The position numbers and the translations under genes were made by a program. The notes under the pieces are model-generated. The model had not been told where the DNA came from. It saw only the letters and a program-made list of their open reading frames with translations, and did not search any database. Below, piece after piece: positions 1 through 6,968 of a stretch of DNA of 58,025 nt. The DNA lies in assembly GCF_947502995.1 (NCBI RefSeq), contig NZ_CANNBW010000015.1, positions 1 through 58,025 of the forward strand. Reading direction: 5' to 3'. The stretch's first letter is position 1, and each line of letters starts with the position of its first letter. The stretch comes from an uncultured Tenacibaculum sp. Its GTDB lineage: Bacteria > Bacteroidota > Bacteroidia > Flavobacteriales > Flavobacteriaceae.

Positions 1-1
1 T

Positions 2-181
2 GCCAGTATTACTCATGAAGTTGATTTAAACACTACAGTTTCCAATTCATGGGAAGAATTGATTTATGATTTTAGTGATGCACCCGCAGGTGATTATGTT
101 CGAGTAGTCATCTTCTTTGATTTCGGAGAGAATGGAGATGATAGTGAGTATTATTATGACGAATTAACATTAACGAATTAA
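2..181 (+). CDS. C-terminal end of a surface glycan-binding type protein (5' end outside window)
   Basis: Only the last 59 codons are present, open from the left edge to a TAA. The residues include WEELIYDFSD, a GDYVRVVIFFDFG stretch and a final YYYDELTLTN. This pattern, an aromatic-rich beta strand followed by a closing strand with DELTL, is usual at the end of jelly-roll carbohydrate-binding modules in Bacteroidota glycan-use loci. The GH16 lipoprotein gene starts 13 bp later, so the two are almost certainly one operon and the protein probably binds the same beta-glucan at the outer membrane. The family assignment rests on a short tail and is an inference. Confidence 0.6.
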   Translation, partial: ASITHEVDLNTTVSNSWEELIYDFSDAPAGDYVRVVIFFDFGENGDDSEYYYDELTLTN

Positions 182-194
182 ACCAAGGATAGCA

Positions 195-1841
195 ATGAAA
201 ATACAGAAATATATACCTCAAGTAGTTGTAATAATCTTCACAATGTTATTACTAAACGGTTGTGAAGAAAACAACTATGAATTCGGAGATATTGTTGCTC
301 CTAGTAATGTAACAGTAAATGCTGAAGTAATTGGTCAGGATGCTACAAATCCGAATGGAGATGGAACAGGAGTTGTAAATTTTACAATTACGGCAGATAA
401 TGCTTTATCGTATAAGTTTGTGTTTAACGGTGTAGAATCAAGTGCACCAAGCGGAAAATTTACATACACGTTTAGTGAATTAGGAATAAATACATATACA
501 GTAACAGCAGTTGCAATAGGTACAGGAGGAGTTTCATCAAGTAAAACAATTCAAGTTGATGTATTGGCTTTATATGAAGTACCAGATGATTTAAAAAATA
601 AATTATACGGATTCGATCCAGCAAATCCAAATGCTGTTTCTTCAAAGACATGGCGAATTAAAGCAGAAGTTGGAGGACATTTTGGTTTAGGACCTGTTGG
701 AGGTTCAATATTTGGAGAATGGTATCAAGCATCTGCAAATGAAAAAGATGGTGTTGGAATGTACGATGATCGTTTTGTATTCAATTCAGATGGAAGTTTT
801 CAGCATCAAACAAACGGAACTGTTTTTGGTAGAAATGGTTTGATAGATGAATTATCTAGCTCTGGTGGTTCTGGTGGAACTATAGATAATTCAGATGTGT
901 TAAATTATACATTGGCAGACTATTCTGGAACATGGAGTTTAATAGCTCCTGGAGGAGTAGAAACCCTTTCTTTATCTGGAATAGGATTTATAGGATATTA
1001 CATAGGAAACCACAATTATGAAATATTCGATCGTCAAATTCCAAATGAATTAGTTTTAAGGATTAGCGATGCGAATAATGAATTTGATTGGTGGTTTTTA
1101 ATTACCACACAAGATCCTCAAACAACTTCACCATTTGTTTTTAACACATTGGTTTGGGAAGATGATTTTGAAACCAATGGAACACCAGACCCAACAAAAT
1201 GGACTTATGACATCGGTACAGGTGTTAATGGTTGGGGAAATAACGAATCACAATATTATACAGATAGAGCGGATAATGCAGTTGTAGAAAACGGAAATCT
1301 TGTGATAACAGCAAAGCGAGAAAATTTTTCAGGAAGTGCTTATACATCAGCTAGATTAAAAACTGAAGGTCTATACGACTTTAAATATGGTAGAGTCGAA
1401 GTTAGAGCTAAATTACCCGAAGGAGCTGGAACTTGGCCAGCGATTTGGATGTTAGGTTCTAATTTTTCTACAGTAGGTTGGCCTTTTTCCGGAGAGATTG
1501 ATATTATGGAGCAAACAGGGGCTGATAAAAATACAGTTTTAGCAACTTGTCACTGGCAAGATACAGCAAGTAATACAAAAGCAGATTTCGGTCAAACTAC
1601 CTCAATTACAAACGCAACATCAGAATTTCATTTATATACATTAGAGTGGACAGATACATCTATTAGTGTGTATTTAGATAATGTGAAGTATTATGAATTG
1701 AGTAACTCATCAGTTTTACCATTTAATGAGAATTTCTTTTTGATCTTAAATGTAGCTATGGGAGGAACTTTAGGTGGAGCAATAGATGCTGGATTTTCTG
1801 AGGCAAAAATGGAAATTGATTACGTAAGAGTTTATCAATAA
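195..1841 (+). CDS. GH16 family beta-glucanase lipoprotein (laminarinase type)
   Basis: A 548-residue secreted lipoprotein. The N-terminus is a signal peptide ending in LLLNGC, so Cys23 would carry lipid. Residues about 35-125 look like a PKD/Ig-like module, about 130-320 a second beta-rich module starting KTWRIKAEVGGHFG that occurs in Bacteroidota laminarin proteins, and about 320-548 the GH16 catalytic domain. The GH16 signature GEIDIMEQ is intact: E434 is the expected nucleophile, D436 the helper and E439 the acid/base. This family cuts beta-1,3 (or mixed beta-1,3/1,4) glucans such as laminarin. It lies 13 bp after a glycan-binding protein tail and ends at a strong terminator, so it is the last gene of its operon. 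Exact substrate cannot be read from the sequence. Confidence 0.9.
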   Translation: MKIQKYIPQVVVIIFTMLLLNGCEENNYEFGDIVAPSNVTVNAEVIGQDATNPNGDGTGVVNFTITADNALSYKFVFNGVESSAPSGKFTYTFSELGINTYTVTAVAIGTGGVSSSKTIQVDVLALYEVPDDLKNKLYGFDPANPNAVSSKTWRIKAEVGGHFGLGPVGGSIFGEWYQASANEKDGVGMYDDRFVFNSDGSFQHQTNGTVFGRNGLIDELSSSGGSGGTIDNSDVLNYTLADYSGTWSLIAPGGVETLSLSGIGFIGYYIGNHNYEIFDRQIPNELVLRISDANNEFDWWFLITTQDPQTTSPFVFNTLVWEDDFETNGTPDPTKWTYDIGTGVNGWGNNESQYYTDRADNAVVENGNLVITAKRENFSGSAYTSARLKTEGLYDFKYGRVEVRAKLPEGAGTWPAIWMLGSNFSTVGWPFSGEIDIMEQTGADKNTVLATCHWQDTASNTKADFGQTTSITNATSEFHLYTLEWTDTSISVYLDNVKYYELSNSSVLPFNENFFLILNVAMGGTLGGAIDAGFSEAKMEIDYVRVYQ

Positions 1842-1863
1842 AAAGATATTTGGATTAGTGTAA

Positions 1864-1905
1864 AAGAAGGCTGGCACAATTTTAAAGTGTTGGTCTTCTT
1901 TTTTT
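1864..1905 (+). terminator. Intrinsic terminator after the GH16 gene
   Basis: A 14-bp stem (1864-1877 with 1887-1900, four G-U pairs) with a 9-nt loop is followed directly by a run of T. It lies 23 bp past the GH16 stop codon. Confidence 0.85.
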
Positions 1906-2309
1906 ATTGATTTTATAATGTTTTAAATTATAAATCAAAAAAGCCTCATATTTTACTATGAGGCTAAAAGTTGTGCATTTTTTTATGTAATATAACTATT
2001 ACTAATATGGTGAAAAAATAGAGAATAATATTTAAATAGCATAATTAAGATTGTAATTAATCACAGAGTTATTATTTTTTATGATTTTTAAAAGTTAGTA
2101 AATATAGTAGTTGTTGTTTTTAATCGTTTGAAAATGATTTATTTAAGGGTTTGTTTGTGGTGGCTATAGCTTATTCTGTCCTTCTTTTTTATTTTGTTAT
2201 GTTTTTTAATGAACAGTAATTATCGATACTATATTCAAAATAAAATAATTATATTTAACGAAGTGCTTTTTTACAAAAGCAAAAATTAACCTTTTTTAAA
2301 ATTATTATA
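1906..2309. other. Intergenic region with one minus-strand terminator-like hairpin
   Basis: No convincing gene. A perfect 9-bp stem, 1942-1950 with 1957-1965, is followed on the minus strand by six T, so it would stop leftward transcription, although no leftward gene is seen just upstream of it. The rest is A+T-rich and includes the 5' region of the leader peptide gene at 2310. Confidence 0.6.
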
Positions 2310-2516
2310 ATGAAAAAAAACATTCAAAACTTAGGTAAATTTCTATCGAAAAGTCAGCAAAAAGAAATTAATGGAGGTCAACTTCCTATAATTGGAAAGG
2401 CTTGTCAAACAAATGCAGATTGTACAGCTTTTGGAGGTACATTTGGATGGCCAGATGTTTACTGTAAAAGAAGTAGATTTAGTAGTTACGGAACATGCCA
2501 GTTAACCTATTTTTAG
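2310..2516 (+). CDS. Double-glycine leader peptide (bacteriocin-like or signalling peptide precursor)
   Basis: A 68-residue precursor. Residues 1-23 form a typical Flavobacteria GG leader (MKKNIQNLGKFLSKSQQKEI then NGG), expected to be cut after Gly23 by a peptidase-containing ABC exporter. The 45-residue core has four cysteines (32, 38, 52, 63), five glycines and ends in aromatic residues, so two disulfides are plausible. No exporter, modification enzyme or clear immunity gene lies in the window, so it is an orphan substrate of a transporter coded elsewhere. Family knowledge: such leaders are recognised by C39-peptidase exporters. Whether the product kills, signals or is a protease inhibitor is not known. 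It has its own terminator. Confidence 0.75.
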   Translation: MKKNIQNLGKFLSKSQQKEINGGQLPIIGKACQTNADCTAFGGTFGWPDVYCKRSRFSSYGTCQLTYF

Positions 2517-2542
2517 GATACATATTTTGCAAATAATATAAT

Positions 2543-2579
2543 AGAAGATTTCGCTAAAAGCGAGATCTTCTTTTTTTTT
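2543..2579 (+). terminator. Intrinsic terminator after the leader peptide gene
   Basis: A 12-bp stem (2543-2554 with 2560-2571, one G-U pair), 5-nt loop, then nine T. It lies 27 bp after the peptide stop codon. Confidence 0.9.
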
Positions 2580-3013
2580 GCTACAGCACAAAATCTTTTT
2601 TCTATTTACCACTAGTATTGAAAACAGGTGATGTTTATAAATAATTATTTTTTTAAGTCTTAAAATCCGCAGTCAATAGAGTTGCTGAATAAGCTTCTAA
2701 ATAAAAAAGATTATTCTTTAAAAGAAAAACCCACTCAAAGCTTGAGTGGGAAAATTGCTATGAAAAAGAAAAAGTGTCTAAAACGTCTTTTAGACATTTC
2801 AAATTTACTAAATGAATTTCATATTTTCATATTAAAAGTTAAAAATATCTAGATTTTGTCTTTCTAGATGTTATTTTGGCGAGTTCTCGGCACAGTAAAA
2901 AGCGTTGTACAACCAGTATTTTTAATATGTGTAAACTTTCTAGTGTTCATTTTTATCTTCATTAGAAGGAATACTATAATTTACTGGGTAAAAAAATAAA
3001 GTAAAAGTGTAGG
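2580..3013. other. Gene-free stretch with two leftward terminator hairpins
   Basis: Two perfect 9-bp stem-loops lie side by side: 2730-2738 with 2742-2750, and 2775-2783 with 2788-2796. On the minus strand each is followed by a T-rich run, so they are probably tandem terminators for the leftward small-gene cluster that starts at 4488. No ORF of note otherwise. Confidence 0.55.
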
Positions 3014-3199
3014 TTAATCTTTCTTTATATGCTTTGCGCCATAAGCAAGAACGATTATAAAAACAATAAATAGAGATATTAAAGTTAAAGCAAGAGATAA
3101 AGGAAAAGCCCCGGTCAGTTCAATAAATAGAAAATAAACAAAGGGGAATAATAACAAAACTCCAAGAGAAGTAAAGCCTATGAACTGTATTCTTTTCAT
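3014..3199 (-). CDS. Small two-helix membrane protein, unknown
   Basis: 61 residues, with two hydrophobic helices (about 10-30 and 33-55) and a basic C-terminus KHIKKD, so it is an inner-membrane protein. No family recognised. Its start codon is preceded by the leader TTTTTACTAATTTT-like sequence also found before the genes starting at 3943 and 4169. The coding claim rests on the clean start, the clear two-helix pattern and the shared leader; base composition alone could produce such an ORF by chance. Confidence 0.5.
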   Translation of the reverse strand: MKRIQFIGFTSLGVLLLFPFVYFLFIELTGAFPLSLALTLISLFIVFIIVLAYGAKHIKKD

Positions 3200-3245
3200 A
3201 AATTAAAATTAGTAAAAGTAAAAGTAAAATAAAATTAAACAGTAG

Positions 3246-3668
3246 TTAATTCAATTTGTATGACTTAAAAGACTTGTAACATATTAAAGTTCCTAAAATA
3301 AAAGAGTATAAGAGCATTAAGTATGTAATTAAATTACGTATACCTTTAAAATTATTGGAAACAATCATTGTTATAAAGGCTGCTATTGAAAATATAATCA
3401 ATAAAATAGCGAAAATGATATTTCCAGCGAATAAAAAATTGAATTTGTGATTTACTGCTTCTTTACTAATTAAGTTTTTGATACTAAATAATATACTAGT
3501 GGTTCCAGAAAAAAGTAATGAAACAGGAATAAATAAAGTTAAATCATTTTTAAAAGCATTTAACAGATTAGAGTATTTAATTATTTCTACAAATTCAAGA
3601 TATAAAATAATTGAAATGATAGAAACTAAAAAAACTTTAGAAATTAAAAGAGCAATTTTTTTAAACAT
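3246..3668 (-). CDS. Small polytopic membrane protein, unknown
   Basis: 140 residues from the ATG at 3668 (an ATG seven codons earlier is possible). About four hydrophobic helices with short loops and a basic tail SFKSYKLN. Start at 3668 gives MFKKIALLISK, a normal positive-inside beginning. It does not resemble a family I can name. Its place in a run of tiny membrane genes beside a bacteriocin-like peptide makes an immunity or membrane-protection role possible, but nothing in the sequence shows it. Confidence 0.5.
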   Translation of the reverse strand: MFKKIALLISKVFLVSIISIILYLEFVEIIKYSNLLNAFKNDLTLFIPVSLLFSGTTSILFSIKNLISKEAVNHKFNFLFAGNIIFAILLIIFSIAAFITMIVSNNFKGIRNLITYLMLLYSFILGTLICYKSFKSYKLN

Positions 3669-3709
3669 CGAATAAAATATAAGAATCAATTAATATGTAA
3701 TTAATTTGA

Positions 3710-3943
3710 TTAAGGTAGAGCTTTAAACTCTAAAGGTTCTGTTGAGTATAACTGATCCCAGCCTACTAAACAAGTATGCATTCCTTCGGAAATTGCGTAA
3801 TTATAATCTAACACATCAATCAATTCAGCAAGTGGAATAAATGCAAAAATTAATATTAAAATTATAGATGAATATTTAAGAAAAGAAGAAACTTTTTTAG
3901 TTTCTATATATTCGATATTAAGTTGATCATAGCTGTTTTTCAT
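3710..3943 (-). CDS. Small single-helix membrane protein, unknown
   Basis: 77 residues: a polar N-terminal 22 residues, one hydrophobic helix (about 23-44), then a 33-residue likely periplasmic tail containing one Cys (CLVGWDQLYSTEPLEF). Not recognised. The start is preceded by the same short leader as the genes starting at 3199 and 4169, which is the best evidence that it is expressed. Confidence 0.5.
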   Translation of the reverse strand: MKNSYDQLNIEYIETKKVSSFLKYSSIILILIFAFIPLAELIDVLDYNYAISEGMHTCLVGWDQLYSTEPLEFKALP

Positions 3944-3983
3944 AAGGTAAAAATAGTAAAAACTAAATAAACTTAAAATTTAG

Positions 3984-4169
3984 CTATTCAGAGAAAAAAG
4001 TAAGATAAAATTGGATTATAACCAATACAGCAAGTAGAACTCTAACCCAGTTTTTGATTTTATCTGTCCCTTTTACCAAGAATATTTTAGGAAAGTAAGA
4101 AGATAATAAAAGAACGATAAGCATTAAAAGTGTAACAATATCAGACATACTCAAAATTAGTAAAAACAA
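3984..4169 (-). CDS. Small two-helix membrane protein, unknown
   Basis: 61 residues, two hydrophobic helices (about 2-24 and 40-58) joined by a basic loop (KIFLVKGTDKIKNW). Similar in size and plan to the 61-residue product coded at 3014 but without clear sequence identity. Carries the shared leader just before its ATG. Confidence 0.45.
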   Translation of the reverse strand: MFLLILSMSDIVTLLMLIVLLLSSYFPKIFLVKGTDKIKNWVRVLLAVLVIIQFYLTFFSE

Positions 4170-4276
4170 AATAAAGTAAAAGAATAATTAAATAATATCA
4201 ATGTCTCTATTATCATTAAAAGTATCGATATATTTTTTACATCATTTTGTCACCAAAGATGATTACTTTAAAAAAA

Positions 4277-4339
4277 TCAGATTCTAAATAAAATAAAAAC
4301 TCCTAAAAAGATTAAGAAAATAATATTATACCATTTCAT
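4277..4339 (-). CDS. Tiny hydrophobic peptide (20 residues), possible gene
   Basis: ATG to TGA coding MKWYNIIFLIFLGVFILFRI. It is a single membrane-spanning helix with an aromatic N-terminus, in line with the neighbouring tiny membrane genes and on the same strand. It is short enough to occur by chance, so the call is tentative. Confidence 0.25.
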   Translation of the reverse strand: MKWYNIIFLIFLGVFILFRI

Positions 4340-4374
4340 GAATCAAATATAAAAACAAGTTAAAAGATCAGATT

Positions 4375-4488
4375 TTATTTATGTCTGTTTTTAATAGCTG
4401 AGTAAACATACCAAACAGCAAATACTATAATGAAGATTAAAATACCAATAGGAATTAATAAGGCTGTAAAGTCGACTGCTTTGCACAT
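4375..4488 (-). CDS. Tiny single-helix membrane protein (37 residues)
   Basis: Codes for a 37-residue peptide starting MCKAVDFTAL, with one hydrophobic helix at about 8-30 and a basic tail (KNRHK), the normal plan of a small inner-membrane protein. It is the first of six leftward tiny ORFs (4488 to 3014). No family recognised. Confidence 0.4.
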   Translation of the reverse strand: MCKAVDFTALLIPIGILIFIIVFAVWYVYSAIKNRHK

Positions 4489-4526
4489 ATTATGAATTAA
4501 TGAAATAGTTTTTTTAATCAAAAAAA

Positions 4527-4555
4527 AATACGATTTAGATTATCTAAACCGTATT
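4527..4555 (-). terminator. Terminator of the tRNA gene
   Basis: A 13-bp stem (4527-4539 with 4543-4555, one G-U pair), 3-nt loop, followed on the minus strand by a long T run. It lies 24 bp after the tRNA 3' end. Confidence 0.8.
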
Positions 4556-4578
4556 TTTACTGACTTCTTAAGTCTCCG

Positions 4579-4652
4579 TAGCGAAGGGGGGACTTGAACC
4601 CCCGACCTCAGGGTTATGAATCCTGCGCTCTAACCACCTGAGCTACCTCGCC
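4579..4652 (-). tRNA. tRNA-Met (anticodon CAU)
   Basis: On the minus strand the sequence folds as a 74-nt cloverleaf: acceptor GGCGAGG with CTTCGCT (G-U closing pair), D-arm with AGCTCAGGTGGTTAGAGC, anticodon arm CAGGATTCATAACCCTG with anticodon CAT, and T-arm GGGGGTTCAAGTCCCCC. CCA is not encoded. The lack of the initiator-type unpaired first base pair and the A/G pattern favour elongator Met; a lysidine-modified tRNA-Ile2 also has a CAU anticodon and cannot be excluded by eye. Confidence 0.92.
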
Positions 4653-4757
4653 GATTGCGGATGCAAATATAGTTCAATTTTTCTTACACACAAGAAAAGA
4701 ATATCATTTTTTTTAAAAAGAATATTTATATATATTGTGTGCTAAACTTAAATGTAA

Positions 4758-5141
4758 ATGAGTAAAGTTAAATTTGAATTAGAGATACCTGTACACGCTT
4801 CACCAGCGTTGTTATATCAATATTTTGCTACTCCTTCTGGTTTAGAGGAGTGGTTTGCAGACCGAGTAAATTCAAGAGGAAAAATAATTACCTTTTTTTG
4901 GGATGATAGTGAAGAAGAAGCAACCATAGTAACTAAAAAAGCAGACGAACGTATAAAGTTTAAATGGACAGAAAGTGAAGGTGATGAAAGTTACTTCGAA
5001 TTTAGAGTTCAAGTAGATCCTTTAACAAAAGACGTTTCTTTAATTGTTACTGATTTTGCTGATGATGAAGAATCTGCTGAAGAAGCTAAAATGCTTTGGG
5101 AAAATCAAATTGATGAATTAAAACATTTAATAGGAGCATAA
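4758..5141 (+). CDS. START-like domain protein (SRPBCC/AHSA1 fold)
   Basis: 127 residues. The opening VKFELEIPVHASPALLYQYFATPSGLEEWFAD, split here by its two motifs, is the usual first strand and helix of the START/Bet v1-like fold with the conserved ATPSGLEEWF turn, and the end (LWENQIDELKHLIGA) is the long C-terminal helix. In Bacteroidota this short START-like protein is a conserved cytosolic protein of unknown ligand. It stands alone with its own terminator, 98 bp before the aminotransferase gene. Confidence 0.8.
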   Translation: MSKVKFELEIPVHASPALLYQYFATPSGLEEWFADRVNSRGKIITFFWDDSEEEATIVTKKADERIKFKWTESEGDESYFEFRVQVDPLTKDVSLIVTDFADDEESAEEAKMLWENQIDELKHLIGA

Positions 5142-5165
5142 TTACTTCTAAAATAGAATATAAAG

Positions 5166-5190
5166 ACTCAGCTAAATGCTGAGTTTTTTT
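5166..5190 (+). terminator. Intrinsic terminator after the START-like gene
   Basis: A perfect 7-bp stem (5166-5172 with 5178-5184) with a 5-nt loop, followed by seven T. Confidence 0.85.
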
Positions 5191-5240
5191 ATTTATAACA
5201 TTGTTTTATTTACTAATTTCGTGCTTCAAATTTTAAAGGA

Positions 5241-6068
5241 ATGATAAATCATAACGGTAATTTAATCAATGCTTCTGAATTTCAGTTAACTGCAGAAAAT
5301 AGAGCGTTTAAATTTGGCGATGGTATTTTTGAAACTATCAAAATTTTAAATGGAAAAGTAGTGTTTTTCGAAGATCACTATTTTAGATTGATGGCATCTA
5401 TGCGTATGTTACGTATGAAAATTCCTATGGAGTTTACTTTAGAGTTTTTAGAAGGAGAAATTAAAAAAGTAGCCGAGAGTTTTTCTGAAACTAATTTAAG
5501 AGCTCGATTAACTGTTTACAGAAAAGATGGAGGTTTGTATACTCCTAAAACGAATGAAGTAGATTATGTTATTGATGTTAAACCTATAACAGCTGAAGCT
5601 AAGGATAAATATGTTTTAGATTTATATAAAGACTTTTATAATTATTCTGGAATGTTATCTACTGTGAAAACAACTAATAGAATGTTAAACACAATAGCAG
5701 CTGTTTTTGCACAAGAAAATGATTTAGATAATTGTGTATTACTAAATGAACGAAAAGGTGTAGCAGAAGTTACTAACGGTAATATTTTCATCATAAAAGG
5801 AAATACAATCAAAACGCCAGCACTAACTGAAGGTTGTATTAAAGGTATAGTTAGAAAGAAAATCATTCAACTATTAGAGGAACATAACGATTATACAATA
5901 GAAGAGACATCTATTTCTCCGTTTGAAATTCAAAAAGCTGATGAAGTTTTTATAACTAACGCAATTGTAGGAGTTCAACCAGTTACAAATTATAGAAAAA
6001 AAGAATTTAGCACAGATATATCTAAAAAAATTAGAAAAAGCCTGCAGTTAATGGCTTTTACTAATTAA
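5241..6068 (+). CDS. Class IV PLP aminotransferase, probable aminodeoxychorismate lyase (PabC-like)
   Basis: 275 residues, the full family length. The N-terminal FKFGDGIFETIK (about 23-34), the PLP lysine in TVKTTNRM (K143) and the E175 in GVAEVTNGN are the landmarks of fold-type IV enzymes (BCAT, D-amino acid aminotransferase, aminodeoxychorismate lyase). In flavobacteria the stand-alone class IV gene of this size is usually the PabC-type lyase of p-aminobenzoate/folate synthesis, but D-alanine aminotransferase activity is not excluded. Its 3' end overlaps by 8 bp a facing small ORF, and a decayed copy of its last ~190 bp lies 0.5 kb downstream. Confidence 0.8.
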   Translation: MINHNGNLINASEFQLTAENRAFKFGDGIFETIKILNGKVVFFEDHYFRLMASMRMLRMKIPMEFTLEFLEGEIKKVAESFSETNLRARLTVYRKDGGLYTPKTNEVDYVIDVKPITAEAKDKYVLDLYKDFYNYSGMLSTVKTTNRMLNTIAAVFAQENDLDNCVLLNERKGVAEVTNGNIFIIKGNTIKTPALTEGCIKGIVRKKIIQLLEEHNDYTIEETSISPFEIQKADEVFITNAIVGVQPVTNYRKKEFSTDISKKIRKSLQLMAFTN

Positions 6069-6216
6069 GATGAACATTAACTTGTATTTTATCTACAAAG
6101 AACTCTTTATTAGAATATCTGTTTATAGTTAAAGTTAAGTCTGCTGTTGGCATTTTCATTTCTATTTCATTACCATTCGGAGTAATGAACTTTAATTTCT
6201 TTAGGGGATAGTTCAT
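6061..6216 (-). CDS. Small protein, copy 1 of a duplicated pair
   Basis: Codes for 51 residues starting MNYPLKKLKFITPNGNEIEM and overlaps the end of the facing aminotransferase gene by 8 bp. It aligns with the 50-residue ORF at 6611-6763: GNEIEMKMP...LTLTINRYSNK against GNEFEIEFP...LSLSVNRYYYEK. Conservation of the protein pattern (alternating hydrophobic strand residues and NRY) despite drifted DNA argues that both are translated. No signal peptide or known domain; probably a small beta protein. Function unknown. Confidence 0.55.
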   Translation of the reverse strand: MNYPLKKLKFITPNGNEIEMKMPTADLTLTINRYSNKEFFVDKIQVNVHLN

Positions 6217-6401
6217 GATTATATAATTTTGGTTGATATAAAATTACTAATTAACTATCTATATGTATTTATTTTTAGATATATGGTAGTTTTTTTATGG
6301 TGAATGGTAGTGATTTGATGATTTTTGGTTTGGTTTATAGTGTGTTTTGCTATTTAATACATTTGTTTTAGTGGGAGTGTATTGTAATATTTGACTTTAA
6401 T

Positions 6402-6590
6402 TAAAGGTTGTATGGGGGATAGTAAGAAAGAAAATAATTGAGTTACTTAAAAGAGTAGCAAAATTATATTTTAAAGAAACATATAACTTTCTGTTGAAAT
6501 TTTAAATAGTTAGTTGAGGTATTTGATTATCGAAGTGATAATTGGGGCAAACTATTGTAAACTATCAAATAAGAGTTTTACTTAAAAGAA
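6402..6590 (+). pseudogene. Decayed duplicate of the 3' end of the PabC-like gene
   Basis: From AAGGTTGTAT at about 6404 the sequence follows 5831-6010 of the intact gene with many substitutions, a small gap and in-frame stops: the segments AGAAAGAAAAT, GAAATT, AATTG and the final stop region line up in order. It is followed, exactly as in the intact copy, by a facing small ORF. It has no start or catalytic part, so it is a non-coding relic of a tandem duplication. Confidence 0.6.
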
Positions 6591-6610
6591 GTTAGAGGTT
6601 TCTATATTTC

Positions 6611-6763
6611 TTAACTGATAAATACGAATTCATTAGGACTGTTAGACATCTTCTCATAATAATATCTATTTACAGAAAGGGAAAGTTTTATTTTAGGGAA
6701 TTCAATTTCGAATTCGTTACCGTGACATTTTATTAATCTTACGAATGTAGGTTTAATCTTCAT
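6611..6763 (-). CDS. Small protein, copy 2 of a duplicated pair
   Basis: 50 residues starting MKIKPTFVRLIKCHGNEFEI, a paralogue of the product coded at 6061-6216 (shared GNE-[IF]-E, a proline three to four residues later, and NRY). It sits behind the relic of the aminotransferase tail, the same arrangement as copy 1. The reading frame is intact although the adjacent relic is not, which suggests it is kept by selection. Unknown function. Confidence 0.5.
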   Translation of the reverse strand: MKIKPTFVRLIKCHGNEFEIEFPKIKLSLSVNRYYYEKMSNSPNEFVFIS

Positions 6764-6926
6764 AATTAGTGTTTTTGAATAGTTTGAAGATATAAACGAT
6801 TTGTGAATTATGTGAGTTTAGTTTGTTGAAATGTAGTTTTTTAGAGTCGATTGGAAGTAGGTGTAACTACAAATAACAATTAGTGTTAATTTAAAAAGAA
6901 TTAAAGACTGAATAGTTTCATATAAA

Positions 6927-6961
6927 AAAAGAGATCTAAGTATTATTTTTAGATCTCTTTT
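6927..6961. terminator. Bidirectional terminator
   Basis: A perfect 13-bp stem (6927-6939 with 6949-6961) with A runs on the left and T runs on the right. It ends the leftward vWA/membrane-protein operon, whose stop codon is 8 bp away. Confidence 0.85.
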
Positions 6962-6968
6962 TTGTCAT

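Noticed and set aside
5642..5866. 74-codon minus-strand ORF within the aminotransferase gene
   Set aside because: Shadow frame of a conserved gene.
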